Notes: generated from the sequence alone by a model not told the origin. A DNA stretch of 64,000 bases from an uncultured Eubacteriales bacterium (GCA_900545885.1 URAF01000007.1:50027-114026); one strand, 5' to 3'; counted from the first letter of the stretch, positions 15,965 to 25,342 are shown. Made by a program: numbers and translations.

Positions 15965-16981
15965 ATGATTATCGTCGTAAAGAACAACCCCGACAAAAAA
16001 CAGATGGACAACCTTGTCAAATGGATTAAGGGACTCGGTCTCGATATCCATATGAGCAAGGGCGACAATACAACCATTATGGGACTTATCGGCGACACTT
16101 CCGTCGTCGACGAAGACCTCATCCGCTCTCTCGACATCGTCGAGTCCGTCAAACGCATTCAGGAACCCTACAAAAACGCCAACCGCAAATTCCACCCCGA
16201 AGACACCATTATCGACGTTGACGGGCACCTTTTCGGCGGCAAACACTTCCAGCTGATTGCGGGTCCCTGTTCCGTCGAAAGCGAAGAACAGGTCATCGCC
16301 GTCGCAAAAGCCGTAAAAGCTGCAGGCGCAACGGTGCTGCGCGGCGGAGCGTTCAAACCCCGTACTTCGCCTTATGCGTTTCAGGGTCTGCGCGAAAAAG
16401 GAATGGAAATCCTGCTCACCGCAAAACGCGAAGTCGGCATGCCGATAATCACGGAAATCATGGATATACGCTATCTGCCGCTGTTCGAAGACGTCGACAT
16501 AATTCAGGTCGGTGCGCGCAACATGCAGAACTTCGAACTTCTCAAAGAACTCGGAAAAACCCGCAAACCTATTTTACTTAAACGCGGTATGGCGGCAACG
16601 ATAGAAGAATGGCTCATGAGTGCGGAATACATCATGTCCGAAGGCAACATGAACGTCATTCTCTGCGAACGCGGAATACGCACGTTCGAACCTTACACCA
16701 GAAACACTCTCGACCTCTCGGCAATTCCCGTGCTCAAAGAGTTGACGCACCTTCCCATAATCGTCGACCCCAGCCACGCTTCGGGACTTGCGCGACTGGT
16801 TCTGCCCCTCTCGCTGGCTTCCGTAGGCGCGGGTGCGGACGGACTGGAAATCGAAGTTCACAACGACCCCGTTCACGCGCTATGCGACGGCGCGCAATCA
16901 CTCCGTCCCGAACAGTTCGACGACCTCGTCAAGCGTATAGACGTCATGCTTCCCGTCGTCGGAAAGGAGCGCGACCTATGA
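15965..16981 (+). CDS. aroF: 3-deoxy-7-phosphoheptulonate (DAHP) synthase, type I beta
   Basis: First step of the shikimate pathway: PEP plus erythrose 4-phosphate to DAHP. 338 residues. An N-terminal ferredoxin-like regulatory domain (about 1-70) is followed by the TIM barrel with AGPCSVES (substrate and metal site), GGAFKPRTSPY, QVGARNMQN, LLKRGM and DPSHASG. The N-terminal domain is the type that confers feedback control in several bacteria. SD GGAGG before ATG; the end overlaps tyrA by 4 nt. First structural gene after the Phe/Tyr attenuator. Confidence 0.96.
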   Translation: MIIVVKNNPDKKQMDNLVKWIKGLGLDIHMSKGDNTTIMGLIGDTSVVDEDLIRSLDIVESVKRIQEPYKNANRKFHPEDTIIDVDGHLFGGKHFQLIAGPCSVESEEQVIAVAKAVKAAGATVLRGGAFKPRTSPYAFQGLREKGMEILLTAKREVGMPIITEIMDIRYLPLFEDVDIIQVGARNMQNFELLKELGKTRKPILLKRGMAATIEEWLMSAEYIMSEGNMNVILCERGIRTFEPYTRNTLDLSAIPVLKELTHLPIIVDPSHASGLARLVLPLSLASVGAGADGLEIEVHNDPVHALCDGAQSLRPEQFDDLVKRIDVMLPVVGKERDL

Positions 16982-17847
16982 ACGTCGGTATAATCGGACT
17001 CGGGCTTATGGGCGGTTCGATAGGCAGAGCCGCGGTACGAACGGAAAAACACAAAGTGTTTGCCTTCGACATAGACGAAGAAAGCATGGTCAAAGGCAGT
17101 CTGCTCAAAGCCTACCACGAAAGGCTAACCCACGATAACGCGCACGAACTCGACTTGCTGATACTTGCCGTACTTCCGTCCGCAGTGCCAGCTTTGCTCG
17201 ACGAATACCTGCCTCTGCTGAAAAGCGGCGCAACCGTCACGGACATCGCAGGCGTCAAACGTCACGTCGTCGAAACAATGACGGAATACTCCGCAAAATA
17301 CCCCGACATCTCTTTTGTCGGCGGGCACCCCATGGCGGGCAGAGAGTTCAGCGGCGTTGCACACTCCACCGCGGGACTGCTCGAAAACTCCACCGTCCTG
17401 CTCGTCAGCGTCAAAACTCCGCTCGACGCACTTGCAAGGCTCAAAGAGTTTTACAAGGAACTCGGCGCGGAAGGCGTTGTCATCACAACGGCGGACGACC
17501 ACGACAAAATGATTGCCTACACATCGCAGCTTGCACACGTCGTTTCTTCTGCCTACGTCAAATCGGAAGCCGCAAGCAGGCATTACGGCTACTCGGCGGG
17601 AAGTTTCCGCGATATGACCCGCGTTGCCAGAATGAACCCCGCCATGTGGACGGAACTCATGTCGGACAACGCCGACAACCTCATACCCGAAATCCGCGGT
17701 ATCGCGGCACGGCTCAACGAATACGCCGACAGTCTGGAAAACGCAGACAAGGAGTGTCTTTACCGACTGCTCGACGAAGGCAACCGCATGAAACTGTCCG
17801 TCGAAAAAGACCGTCAGAAGAAACTTAACGACGCACTCGACGACTGA
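16978..17847 (+). CDS. tyrA: Prephenate dehydrogenase
   Basis: NAD-dependent conversion of prephenate to 4-hydroxyphenylpyruvate, the tyrosine branch. 289 residues, a stand-alone enzyme without chorismate mutase or ACT domain. Rossmann motif GLGLMGGS at residues 7-14, substrate-site GGHPMAGRE near 115 and HDKMIAYTSQLAHVVS near 175. The ATG overlaps the aroF stop (ATGA) with AAAGGAG before it. A longer in-frame extension upstream exists but lies inside aroF and is not used. Co-location with pheA fits joint Phe/Tyr regulation. Confidence 0.95.
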   Translation: MNVGIIGLGLMGGSIGRAAVRTEKHKVFAFDIDEESMVKGSLLKAYHERLTHDNAHELDLLILAVLPSAVPALLDEYLPLLKSGATVTDIAGVKRHVVETMTEYSAKYPDISFVGGHPMAGREFSGVAHSTAGLLENSTVLLVSVKTPLDALARLKEFYKELGAEGVVITTADDHDKMIAYTSQLAHVVSSAYVKSEAASRHYGYSAGSFRDMTRVARMNPAMWTELMSDNADNLIPEIRGIAARLNEYADSLENADKECLYRLLDEGNRMKLSVEKDRQKKLNDALDD

Positions 17848-17981
17848 GCAACCGAAACCGAAACCGAAACTCATAAACCGCGAAAACGACAACGCATAAA
17901 TCACCACAAAGCAATGTTTATCGTGCGTTTAGCAACAATAAAATGCGCGTTTTGAAATTTAGACGCGCAAAAGGACGAAGA
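17848..17981 (+). other. Gap between tyrA and aroB with small repeats
   Basis: Contains three tandem ACCGAA units (about 17852-17869), a weak internal promoter candidate (TTTATC 17917, TAAAAT 17939, spacer 16) and a 7-bp hairpin TGCGCGT/ACGCGCA (17944-17969) just before the aroB ribosome site. It might allow separate expression of aroB onward. Confidence 0.35.
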
Positions 17982-19013
17982 ATGAAAACCGTAGTCAGAA
18001 CTTCCACGACAGATTATCCCGTAATAACGGGCAAAGGATTGCTCGGCAGTTTTGCCGAAGTTGCGGGCGAATACGTCACAAGCAAGAAAATCGCCGTCGT
18101 CACCGACGACAACGTTTCCGCCCTTTGGCTCGACAAACTGAAATCCACGTTGCCCGACAACACGGAAACGTACACCGTTCCTCACGGCGAAACCAGCAAA
18201 AACTGGGAAACGGCGGGCAAAATTCTGGAATGGCTGGCGAAAAAAGGGTTTACCCGCACCGACGTAATTCTGGCTCTCGGCGGCGGCGTAGTCGGCGACA
18301 TTGCGGGATTTGTCGCAAGCGTGTATATGCGCGGAATAGATTACGTTCAGATACCCACCACTCTGCTTGCCGCGATAGACTCGTCCGTCGGCGGCAAAAC
18401 CGCCGTCGATTTGCAGGCAGGCAAAAATCTCGCGGGCAGGATTTATCCCCCGCGCGCCGTGGTCTTCGACTCCGAAGTGCTGTCCACTCTCCCGAAATCG
18501 GAATGGAAATGCGGATTGGGCGAAGCCGTGAAATACGCAGTGCTCGAAGGCGGAAGAATTTTCGAAATAATGGAAAGCGGCGTGAACGACGACAACATCG
18601 GCGAGCTCATCGACCTTTGCATTCTCAGCAAAAAAGCAATAGTCGAAGCGGACGAAAACGAAAGCGGCAAACGCCGTCTGCTCAATCTGGGTCACACCGT
18701 AGGTCACGCAATAGAAACGGAAAGCGCGCTCGGTTTTCCGCACGGCGTCTGCGTCGCAATGGGCATTTACGTTATAGCGCGCGCCTGCGTACGAAACGGA
18801 TTTCTTCCCATGCAGGATTACAAGCGTATAACCTCTCTGTTGCAGAAATACGGCTTCCCCGAATGCCCTTATTCGGTACGTTCCGTTCTGCCTCACGTGG
18901 TTCACGACAAGAAAATCGCAAACGGCAAAGTCAACGCCGTTGTAATTTACGGCATCGGCGACTGTCGCACGGTTCCGTTCACTGCGGAAGAATTGGAGAA
19001 GTTCGTAATATGA
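17982..19013 (+). CDS. aroB: 3-dehydroquinate synthase
   Basis: NAD- and metal-dependent cyclisation of DAHP to 3-dehydroquinate. 343 residues, normal length. Signatures: LALGGGVVGDIAGFVAS, VQIPTTLLAAIDSSVGGKT, GLGEAVKYA and the metal site LNLGHTVGHAIE. The ATG at 17982 (AAAGGACGA upstream) is preferred to an in-frame ATG at 17943. The stop overlaps the start of aroA by 4 nt, so the two are translationally coupled. Confidence 0.96.
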   Translation: MKTVVRTSTTDYPVITGKGLLGSFAEVAGEYVTSKKIAVVTDDNVSALWLDKLKSTLPDNTETYTVPHGETSKNWETAGKILEWLAKKGFTRTDVILALGGGVVGDIAGFVASVYMRGIDYVQIPTTLLAAIDSSVGGKTAVDLQAGKNLAGRIYPPRAVVFDSEVLSTLPKSEWKCGLGEAVKYAVLEGGRIFEIMESGVNDDNIGELIDLCILSKKAIVEADENESGKRRLLNLGHTVGHAIETESALGFPHGVCVAMGIYVIARACVRNGFLPMQDYKRITSLLQKYGFPECPYSVRSVLPHVVHDKKIANGKVNAVVIYGIGDCRTVPFTAEELEKFVI

Positions 19014-20281
19014 AAGTTACGATTACACCCTCGCGTCTGTCGGGCACGGTGGACGCCATACCCTCGAAATCGCACGTTCATCGACTGCTGATTGCAGCGG
19101 CGATTGCCGATGCGCCCTGCACCGTCGAATGTCCGTATCTCTCCGAAGATACCGAGGCGACTGCGCGGTGTCTGAACGCTCTCGGCGCCAAAGTGAATTT
19201 CAACGGCAACGGCTTTGACGTCACACCTGTTCCGCGCGACGGAAAAGCATTTTCAAAACCCGATGACACGGTTGTGCTCGACTGCGGCGAAAGCGGTTCG
19301 ACTTTGCGGTTTCTGTTGCCGGTCGCATGTGCTCTCGGCATAAACGCGCGGTTCACGGGCAAAGGCAGACTGCCCGAACGTCCTCTCGGCGGACTTCAAG
19401 AAACTCTGCAATCGGCGGGCATAAAGTTCTCTTCCGACAGGCTTCCGTTCACAGTATCTGGCAAACTTTCGGGCGACACGTTCAAAATTCCCGCAGACGT
19501 CAGTTCGCAGTACGTCAGCGGAATGCTGTTTGCACTGGCCGCACTCGGCAGTCCTTGTACCCTCGTCACTTCGGGCAAAGCCGTATCGAGCGGCTACACC
19601 GAAATGACCGTCGATACGCTCCGCACGTTCGGTGCCGACATTAAGGAAGAAAACGGAGTTTACCGTTTTGGCGGGGGAAGGCTTCACTCCCCGCAAACCG
19701 TATGCGTAGAAGGTGACTGGTCGAATGCCGCGTTTATGATTGCGGCGGGCGTTCTCGGCGGAGACGTAAGCGTGCGCGGACTGAACCGCGACAGCAAACA
19801 AAAGGACAAAGCCGTTTTCGACCTGCTTGCGGATTGCGGCGCAGACGTAACTTTCCAAGACGGAGTTTGCCGTGCCCGCAAAAGTGCCTTTTCCGCAATA
19901 AAAGCCGACCTCACCGATATTCCCGACCTCGCACCCGTGCTTTCCGTGCTTGCCGCAGTCGCGGACGGAGAAAGCGTGTTCACGGGAGTGTCCCGTCTTC
20001 GCGCAAAAGAAAGCGACCGATTGGCAGCAATAATCGAAAACCTCTCTTCGATGGGAATTCGCACCGAACTGCGCTCAGACGACGAACTTGCGATATTCGG
20101 CGGCAACTTCAAACCTTTCCGCGCCCGTTCGTTCGGCGACCACAGAATGGTTATGTCCGCGGCGGTTGCCGCACTCGTATGCGGCGGTGAAATCGACGAC
20201 GGCGCACCCATATCAAAATCCTACCCCGACTTTTTCAAGGAGTTGGAGTCGCTCGGAGGAAAGATAAATGAAACTGTATGA
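19010..20281 (+). CDS. aroA: 3-phosphoshikimate 1-carboxyvinyltransferase (EPSP synthase)
   Basis: Joins PEP to shikimate 3-phosphate. 423 residues. Signatures: PSKSHVHRLL near the N-terminus, DCGESGSTLRF near 88, LPERPLGGL, QYVSGMLFAL and RAKESDRLAA, ending in GDHRMVMSAAVAALVC. The motif near residue 90 is GESGSTLRF rather than the NAGTAxR of glyphosate-sensitive class I enzymes, so it is closer to class II-like enzymes. Coupled by ATGA overlap to aroB and overlaps aroC by 14 nt. Confidence 0.95.
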   Translation: MKVTITPSRLSGTVDAIPSKSHVHRLLIAAAIADAPCTVECPYLSEDTEATARCLNALGAKVNFNGNGFDVTPVPRDGKAFSKPDDTVVLDCGESGSTLRFLLPVACALGINARFTGKGRLPERPLGGLQETLQSAGIKFSSDRLPFTVSGKLSGDTFKIPADVSSQYVSGMLFALAALGSPCTLVTSGKAVSSGYTEMTVDTLRTFGADIKEENGVYRFGGGRLHSPQTVCVEGDWSNAAFMIAAGVLGGDVSVRGLNRDSKQKDKAVFDLLADCGADVTFQDGVCRARKSAFSAIKADLTDIPDLAPVLSVLAAVADGESVFTGVSRLRAKESDRLAAIIENLSSMGIRTELRSDDELAIFGGNFKPFRARSFGDHRMVMSAAVAALVCGGEIDDGAPISKSYPDFFKELESLGGKINETV

Positions 20282-21380
20282 CGTCATTTCCGTAAACATC
20301 GAAGGAGAGTCGCACTCCCCGTCGATTTCGCTCGCGCTCGGCGGACTGCCCATAGGAGAAACTATAAATCTCGCCGAAGTTCAGAATTTTGCCGACAGAC
20401 GCAAAAGCGGAAAATATCTGTTTTCCACTCCCCGCCGCGAAGAAGACAAAATCGTATGGGACGAAGGCGTTTGCGAAAAAGGCGAAGGCAACGCGGAGAT
20501 TTCGGGAACGGTTCGCGCACATATCGACAACACGAACGTTCGCCCCGCAGATTACAGATACGTTTACACTCCGCGTCCTTCTCACGCCGACTTCGTCTCC
20601 GCAGTCAAAGACGGTGCCGACGCCGCGGCGTCGGGCGGCGGCAGATTTTCGGGCAGAATGACCGCTCCGCTTGTCATCGCGGGCGGCATAGCAAAACAAC
20701 TGCTCGCCGAAAAAGGAATAAAAGTGCTTGCGTATATATCCGACATCTGCGGAGTGCACGCCGCAAGTTACAAAAAGCAAATTCCAACGGCGGAAGAAAT
20801 CGAAGCCTGTCACGACAAGGCGTTGCCTATGCTCTCCGACATCGAAAACGCGAAAACCGCGCTTGCCGAAGTTGCGGCAAAAGGCGACAGCGCGGGCGGA
20901 ACGGTGGAATGCGTTGTGTACGGACTGCCCATCGGTCTCGGCGACAGCGGCACGGACGGACTTGAAAGCAAGATATCCGCGGCGGTGTTCGGCATTCCCG
21001 CGGTAAAAGGCGTGGAATTCGGCGCAGGCTTCGACCTTGCCGAAATGACGGGAAGTCGGGCAAACGACCCGTTTGCTTTCCGCGACGGCAAAGTGGTTAC
21101 GCTGACCAACAACGCGGGCGGCATAAACGGCGGCATATCAAACGGTATGCCCGTAACGCTGCGTGCGGTGTTCCGCCCCACGCCCTCGATATCTCTTCCG
21201 CAACGAACCGTCGACTTGCAAACGGGCAAGGAAACGGAAATAGAAATCAAAGGCAGACACGACGTCACGGTCGTACCGCGCGCGGTTGCCGTGGTGGAAA
21301 GCGCCGTCGCGCTTGCCGTACTCGACGAAACGTTGAAGTGCGGAACGTTCAATTCGGAAAAACAAAAACAGGAATATTAA
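20268..21380 (+). CDS. aroC: Chorismate synthase
   Basis: FMN-dependent conversion of EPSP to chorismate, the branch point for Phe, Tyr and Trp. 370 residues. It shows GESHSPSISLALGGLPIGE at the start, RPSHADF, SGGGRFSGRMTAP, GDSGTDGLESKI and NNAGGINGGISNGMP. The ribosome site GGAGGAAAG lies within the end of aroA. The 10-nt gap to pheA carries another good SD. Reduced FMN must be supplied by another protein, not seen here. Confidence 0.96.
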   Translation: MKLYDVISVNIEGESHSPSISLALGGLPIGETINLAEVQNFADRRKSGKYLFSTPRREEDKIVWDEGVCEKGEGNAEISGTVRAHIDNTNVRPADYRYVYTPRPSHADFVSAVKDGADAAASGGGRFSGRMTAPLVIAGGIAKQLLAEKGIKVLAYISDICGVHAASYKKQIPTAEEIEACHDKALPMLSDIENAKTALAEVAAKGDSAGGTVECVVYGLPIGLGDSGTDGLESKISAAVFGIPAVKGVEFGAGFDLAEMTGSRANDPFAFRDGKVVTLTNNAGGINGGISNGMPVTLRAVFRPTPSISLPQRTVDLQTGKETEIEIKGRHDVTVVPRAVAVVESAVALAVLDETLKCGTFNSEKQKQEY

Positions 21381-21390
21381 GGAGCAAGTT

Positions 21391-22536
21391 ATGTTGGAGG
21401 AACTGAGAAAAAAAATCGACACGCTTGACGACGAAATCGCAAAACTGTATCTTGAAAGACAGTCCGTCGTAAAGAAAATCGGCGAAGAGAAAGCGCGCAA
21501 CAGAACTGCGGTTGCCGACCCGTCCCGAGAAAAGCAAATCATTGCCCGCGTGACAAAATCGGCAGATGACGAGCAGAAAATATACCTTAAACGCGTGTTT
21601 GAGACAATTATGGAAACGTCGCGCGCGTATCAGCGCAGGTTGGTCGCGCCCGTATCGCCGCTTGCCGACGAACTTCGCCGCGTGCTTATGGAAGGCAAAA
21701 AGTACTTCCCCGTGAGCAGTACCGTTGCCTGTCAGGGAGTGGAAGGCAGCTACTCGTCAATCGCCGCCGACAAACTGTTCGAGATTGCCGACATAACGTA
21801 TTTCCGAAACTTCGAAGGAGTGTTCCAAGCCGTGGAAAAGGGGTTGTGCGACTACGGCGTTCTGCCCATCGAAAACAGTGCGGTAGGGAGCGTCAACGCC
21901 GTTTACGACCTTATGAAGAAACACCGTTTTTATATCGTTCGAAGCATAAAATTGAAAGTCTGTCATCATCTGCTTGCCAAAAAAGGCGTGAAGATTTCGG
22001 ACATCAAAGAGATTTTTTCGCACGAACAGGCAATCGGTCAGTGTGCAGAATATTTGCAGAAGTTCGCGAAAGACGTAAAGATAACGGCGTGTCCCAACAC
22101 CGCCGTTGCCGCCGAAAAAGTCGCGGCAAGCGACAGAACGGACGTTGCCTGCATTTCTTCCCGCAACTGCGCCGACCTTTACGACCTCGGCATACTGGAC
22201 GGCAACATTCAGGACAACGACTCCAACTACACAAGGTTTATCTGCATAAGCAAAAATCTGCAAGTCTTTGCGCCCGCAGGCAAAATCAGCATAATGATGA
22301 CTTTGCCTCACGAGTCGGGTTCTTTGAACCGTGTACTCAACAAGTTCTCCACACTCGGACTCAACCTCACCAAACTGGAGTCCAGACCTCTGCCCGGTAC
22401 GGATTTCGAATTTATGTTCTACTTCGATTTCGAAGGACAAATCGAAAACTCCGATACCCTAGCGCTCATTGCAGAACTCGACCGCGGCAGCGAACAGTTC
22501 TTCTTCCTCGGAAGTTACTACGAGGTTTCTCAATGA
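21391..22536 (+). CDS. pheA: Bifunctional chorismate mutase / prephenate dehydratase
   Basis: Chorismate to prephenate, then to phenylpyruvate. 381 residues. AroQ-type chorismate mutase occupies about 1-90 (LRKKIDTLDDEIAKLY). Prephenate dehydratase spans about 110-285 (VACQGVEGSYSS; VLPIENSAVGSVNAVYDL). A C-terminal ACT domain follows, with GSLNRVLNKFSTLGLNLTKL and the Phe-binding ESRP motif, so the enzyme is probably inhibited by phenylalanine. This is feedback at protein level on top of the attenuator. Stop overlaps the next ATG by 3 nt. Confidence 0.96.
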   Translation: MLEELRKKIDTLDDEIAKLYLERQSVVKKIGEEKARNRTAVADPSREKQIIARVTKSADDEQKIYLKRVFETIMETSRAYQRRLVAPVSPLADELRRVLMEGKKYFPVSSTVACQGVEGSYSSIAADKLFEIADITYFRNFEGVFQAVEKGLCDYGVLPIENSAVGSVNAVYDLMKKHRFYIVRSIKLKVCHHLLAKKGVKISDIKEIFSHEQAIGQCAEYLQKFAKDVKITACPNTAVAAEKVAASDRTDVACISSRNCADLYDLGILDGNIQDNDSNYTRFICISKNLQVFAPAGKISIMMTLPHESGSLNRVLNKFSTLGLNLTKLESRPLPGTDFEFMFYFDFEGQIENSDTLALIAELDRGSEQFFFLGSYYEVSQ

Positions 22537-23792
22537 AATACGGACTGATAGGAAATCCGCTCGGGCACAGCCACTCCCCGTATCTGCACGGCAAATTCGG
22601 GATTGACGGCTACGAACTGCACCCGCTCGGAAAAGACGAACTCGAAGAGTTTTTCAAACGCCGCGAATTTTCGGGCATAAACGTAACCATACCCTACAAA
22701 CGCGACGTAATGGCTTTGCTTGACGACATCGACCCGACCGCCGCCGAATGCGGCGCGGTAAACACCGTTGTCAACAATGGCGGAAAACTCACAGGCTACA
22801 ACACCGACGTATTCGGAATGGACTTTGCCCTGAAAGCGGCCGGCATAACCCTGAACGGCAAAAAAGTAGTGGTGCTGGGAAGCGGCGGTACGTCGCACAC
22901 CGCCTGTACTCTCGCCCGCAAATCGGGAGCGGAACGCGTAACCGTAGTGAGCCGCACAGGCGAATTCAACTACGACAATCTGCACTTGCTGTCCGACGCA
23001 CAGGTAATCGTGAACGCAACTCCCGTCGGAATGTACCCTGCAATCGACGCCCGTCCCGTCGACCTTGACAAATTTCCCGCAGTCGAAGGCGTTTTCGACG
23101 CGGTGTACAATCCGTTGCGTACGGAGTTTGTGCTGCAAGCCCAAAGAAAAGGAACAAAACACGCAAGCGGATTGCTTATGCTGTCGGCGCAAGCCGCAGC
23201 TGCGGCAAAGATTTTCAAAGAAGGAAAATACGTGCCGTTCACGCCCGATACGGAAGACGGCAAAGCCGCAATATGCGCCTGCCGTGACCTCGAAGAAAAA
23301 CTCACCAACGTCGTTTTGTGCGGAATGCCGTCGTCGGGCAAAACCACCGTCGGCAAACTGCTTGCGGGTATGCTGGGTAAAACCTTCATCGACACCGACG
23401 AAGAAATCTGCAAAGCGACGGGCAAAACAATACCCGAAATTTTCGCGGAAGGCGGCGAACCCGTTTTTCGCAAAGCAGAAAGCGACGTCGTGCGCGAAGT
23501 TGCGGCGCGGCAAGGGCTTGTAATCGCAACCGGCGGGGGTGCCCTGCTCAATCCCAAAAACGCCGAACTGCTCAAAGCCAACGGGTACGGCGTGTTCCTC
23601 GAACGCGACATCGAACTTTTGAGCACGGAAGGCAGACCACTTTCCAAAAACGCGGAAACACTACGTAAAATGTACCGCGAACGTCTGCCGATATACAAAA
23701 ATTTCGCCGACTGCGAAGCCGACAACAACGGCTGCGCGGAAATCACCGCCGCAACCGTCAAGGAGAAGTACTATGAAAGTTTTGGTTATTAA
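22533..23792 (+). CDS. aroE/aroK: Shikimate dehydrogenase - shikimate kinase fusion
   Basis: 419 residues combining two consecutive pathway steps. The N-terminal half (about 1-250) is NADP-dependent shikimate dehydrogenase: GNPLGHSHSP, NVTIPYK with catalytic Lys, NTDVFG and VLGSGGTSHTA. The C-terminal half (from about 260) is shikimate kinase: P-loop GMPSSGKT at 264-271, DTDEEI, ATGGGALL and the lid region STEGRPLSKN. A short linker joins them and no frameshift is visible, so this is a real fusion that would pass shikimate directly. The ATG overlaps the pheA stop. Confidence 0.94.
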   Translation: MKYGLIGNPLGHSHSPYLHGKFGIDGYELHPLGKDELEEFFKRREFSGINVTIPYKRDVMALLDDIDPTAAECGAVNTVVNNGGKLTGYNTDVFGMDFALKAAGITLNGKKVVVLGSGGTSHTACTLARKSGAERVTVVSRTGEFNYDNLHLLSDAQVIVNATPVGMYPAIDARPVDLDKFPAVEGVFDAVYNPLRTEFVLQAQRKGTKHASGLLMLSAQAAAAAKIFKEGKYVPFTPDTEDGKAAICACRDLEEKLTNVVLCGMPSSGKTTVGKLLAGMLGKTFIDTDEEICKATGKTIPEIFAEGGEPVFRKAESDVVREVAARQGLVIATGGGALLNPKNAELLKANGYGVFLERDIELLSTEGRPLSKNAETLRKMYRERLPIYKNFADCEADNNGCAEITAATVKEKYYESFGY

Positions 23793-24198
23793 CGGACCCA
23801 ATCTCAATATGCTGGGAGTTCGCGAACCCGAGCTGTACGGCAAGCGCGACTATGCCGCACTCGTAAAGTTCGTAAAAGACGAAGCCGCAAAACGCGGAAT
23901 GAAAGCCGTTTGCAAACAATCCAACCACGAGGGCGACATTGTTACGTTCATTCAGAAAGCCCTTGGCAAGTTCGACGGAATAATCATAAACGCGGGCGCA
24001 TACACGCATACGTCCGTCGCAATTCTCGACGCGCTGAAAGCCGTCGGACTGCCCGCTGTCGAAGTGCACCTCACCGACATCAACGCAAGGGAAGAGTTCC
24101 GCAAAGTCAGTTACGTTTCGCTTTATGCGAAGAAAACGATATGCGGAATGGGGTTTGCGGGATATGCCGCGGCACTCGACAAACTCAAAAACGGGTGA
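23773..24198 (+). CDS. aroQ: 3-dehydroquinate dehydratase, type II
   Basis: Dehydrates 3-dehydroquinate to 3-dehydroshikimate. 141 residues, standard for the dodecameric type II enzyme. Signatures: INGPNLNMLGVREPELYG (with catalytic Arg and Tyr), SNHEGDIVTFIQ, INAGAYTHTSVAI and EVHLTDINAREEFR. The start lies within the end of aroE/aroK with AAGGAGAAG upstream. With it the operon encodes all seven shikimate steps. Confidence 0.96.
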   Translation: MKVLVINGPNLNMLGVREPELYGKRDYAALVKFVKDEAAKRGMKAVCKQSNHEGDIVTFIQKALGKFDGIIINAGAYTHTSVAILDALKAVGLPAVEVHLTDINAREEFRKVSYVSLYAKKTICGMGFAGYAAALDKLKNG

Positions 24199-24241
24199 AT
24201 AATTGTGCCGTATCCGCAGATACTGAAAGCGGAGGTGGCAA

Positions 24242-24403
24242 ATGAAAAAGAAAAAGAAAAAGAAAGTCAAACGCCCGACACTCGTCGAAGGCAATCAGAC
24301 AAAAGAACAAATCAATGCGTCGCATTACGACCCCAACGGTTGCTGGACGGGAGTGCCCGACAACCCGCTGAAAACTCCCGAACAGGACGCCGACGACCTG
24401 TAA
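24242..24403 (+). CDS. Small conserved-looking hypothetical protein (53 aa)
   Basis: 53 codons, with GGAGGT 5 nt before the ATG. It starts with seven lysines and ends with a proline/acid-rich stretch YDPNGCWTGVPDNP followed by PEQDADDL. Short proteins ending in a similar GVP...DADDL pattern are, as far as I recall, common in gut Clostridia, but have no known role. It sits at the end of the aro operon, before a strong terminator. Confidence 0.7.
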   Translation: MKKKKKKKVKRPTLVEGNQTKEQINASHYDPNGCWTGVPDNPLKTPEQDADDL

Positions 24404-24443
24404 ACGGAAGCAGAAAATCTCATAATGACGACTTTATCAACAG

Positions 24444-24470
24444 AAAAAGCACCGATAATCGGTGCTTTTT
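24444..24470 (+). terminator. Intrinsic terminator of the aro operon
   Basis: 12-bp perfect stem AAAAAGCACCGA / TCGGTGCTTTTT with loop TAA. The A and T runs on both sides make it bidirectional. Confidence 0.92.
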
Positions 24471-24748
24471 GCATTTTAGGTTTTGTTTACATAGGCTTTG
24501 ACTTGCATAGCGTTAAGCCTTATGCGTATATGACACGAATAACGATTTGAAAAGTTCGGCGATTGAGCAAGTCGACGGCGCGTATCGTGCGCGGATTTCT
24601 TACGCACGACGGTGAAGACGCGTTCCGTTGCCGCACGTACAGTGAAGACACATAACGCGTTCTGTGAGGCGCACACCTTTGCCGCGAGTTTCGTTGCTGT
24701 TGCCCGTGCACATTTACACGCGCGTTGTTATTTCCGCGGGACGCGTTT
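24471..24748. other. Noncoding gap
   Basis: Between the aro terminator and the convergent TetR gene. Frames here are short and lack ribosome sites. No promoter or RNA structure recognised. Confidence 0.5.
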
Positions 24749-25342
24749 TCAGGCGCAGTATTCGCTCAAAGTCGTTTCGGCAAGCACGCTGAGTTGTTTG
24801 CGAATGTCGTCAAGCGTATAGTGCGGTTCTTCGAGCAGCCACCATTTGATGAGAGAGATTATGCCGCCCGCGAAAAATTCCGCAAGTATGTCCGCGGGCA
24901 GTTTGCCTTTGCCCTCTTTGGGTTTTGCCTTGCTCAGTCTGTTTACGATGTTGTGCGTGAGAATTTCGTGCACTTTGTCGAAAACGAGCGCGCTGTCCGC
25001 TTTCACGATTATGGTGCGGATACGGCGACGGTGTCCCGCAAGGAAGTTTATGCCGAGGTCCATAACCTCGTTGTAGTACGTGATAAGGTCGGTGTCGCCG
25101 TGCGCTTTTTTGACCTGTTCGTGCAGACCGTACATAATGTCGCTTATGCACTTGTCGAGCAGTTGGTACTTGTCTTCGAAATGGGTGTAGAAAGTGCCTC
25201 TGTTGATAAGTGCGCGGTCGCAGATGTCGATGACGGTTATCGACCCGAAGGACTTTTCGTCAAGCAGTTCGTAGAACGCGTCGACGATTGCTTTCTGAGT
25301 TCGCTGAATTCTCAAATCGGTTTTGTTGGTGTTTTTGGTCAT
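24749..25342 (-). CDS. TetR/AcrR-family transcriptional regulator
   Basis: 197 residues. N-terminal TetR helix-turn-helix: AIVDAFYELLDEKSFGSITVIDICDRALINRGTFYTHF motif region at about 17-54, followed by an all-helical ligand domain. The C-terminal domain (LPADILAEFFAGGIISLIKWWL) matches the TetR_C_8-like type often seen in Firmicutes. AAGGGGA before the ATG. It is the last gene of a minus-strand operon, 18 nt after bioY. Target and ligand unknown; control of its own operon is the simplest guess. Confidence 0.88.
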   Translation of the reverse strand: MTKNTNKTDLRIQRTQKAIVDAFYELLDEKSFGSITVIDICDRALINRGTFYTHFEDKYQLLDKCISDIMYGLHEQVKKAHGDTDLITYYNEVMDLGINFLAGHRRRIRTIIVKADSALVFDKVHEILTHNIVNRLSKAKPKEGKGKLPADILAEFFAGGIISLIKWWLLEEPHYTLDDIRKQLSVLAETTLSEYCA

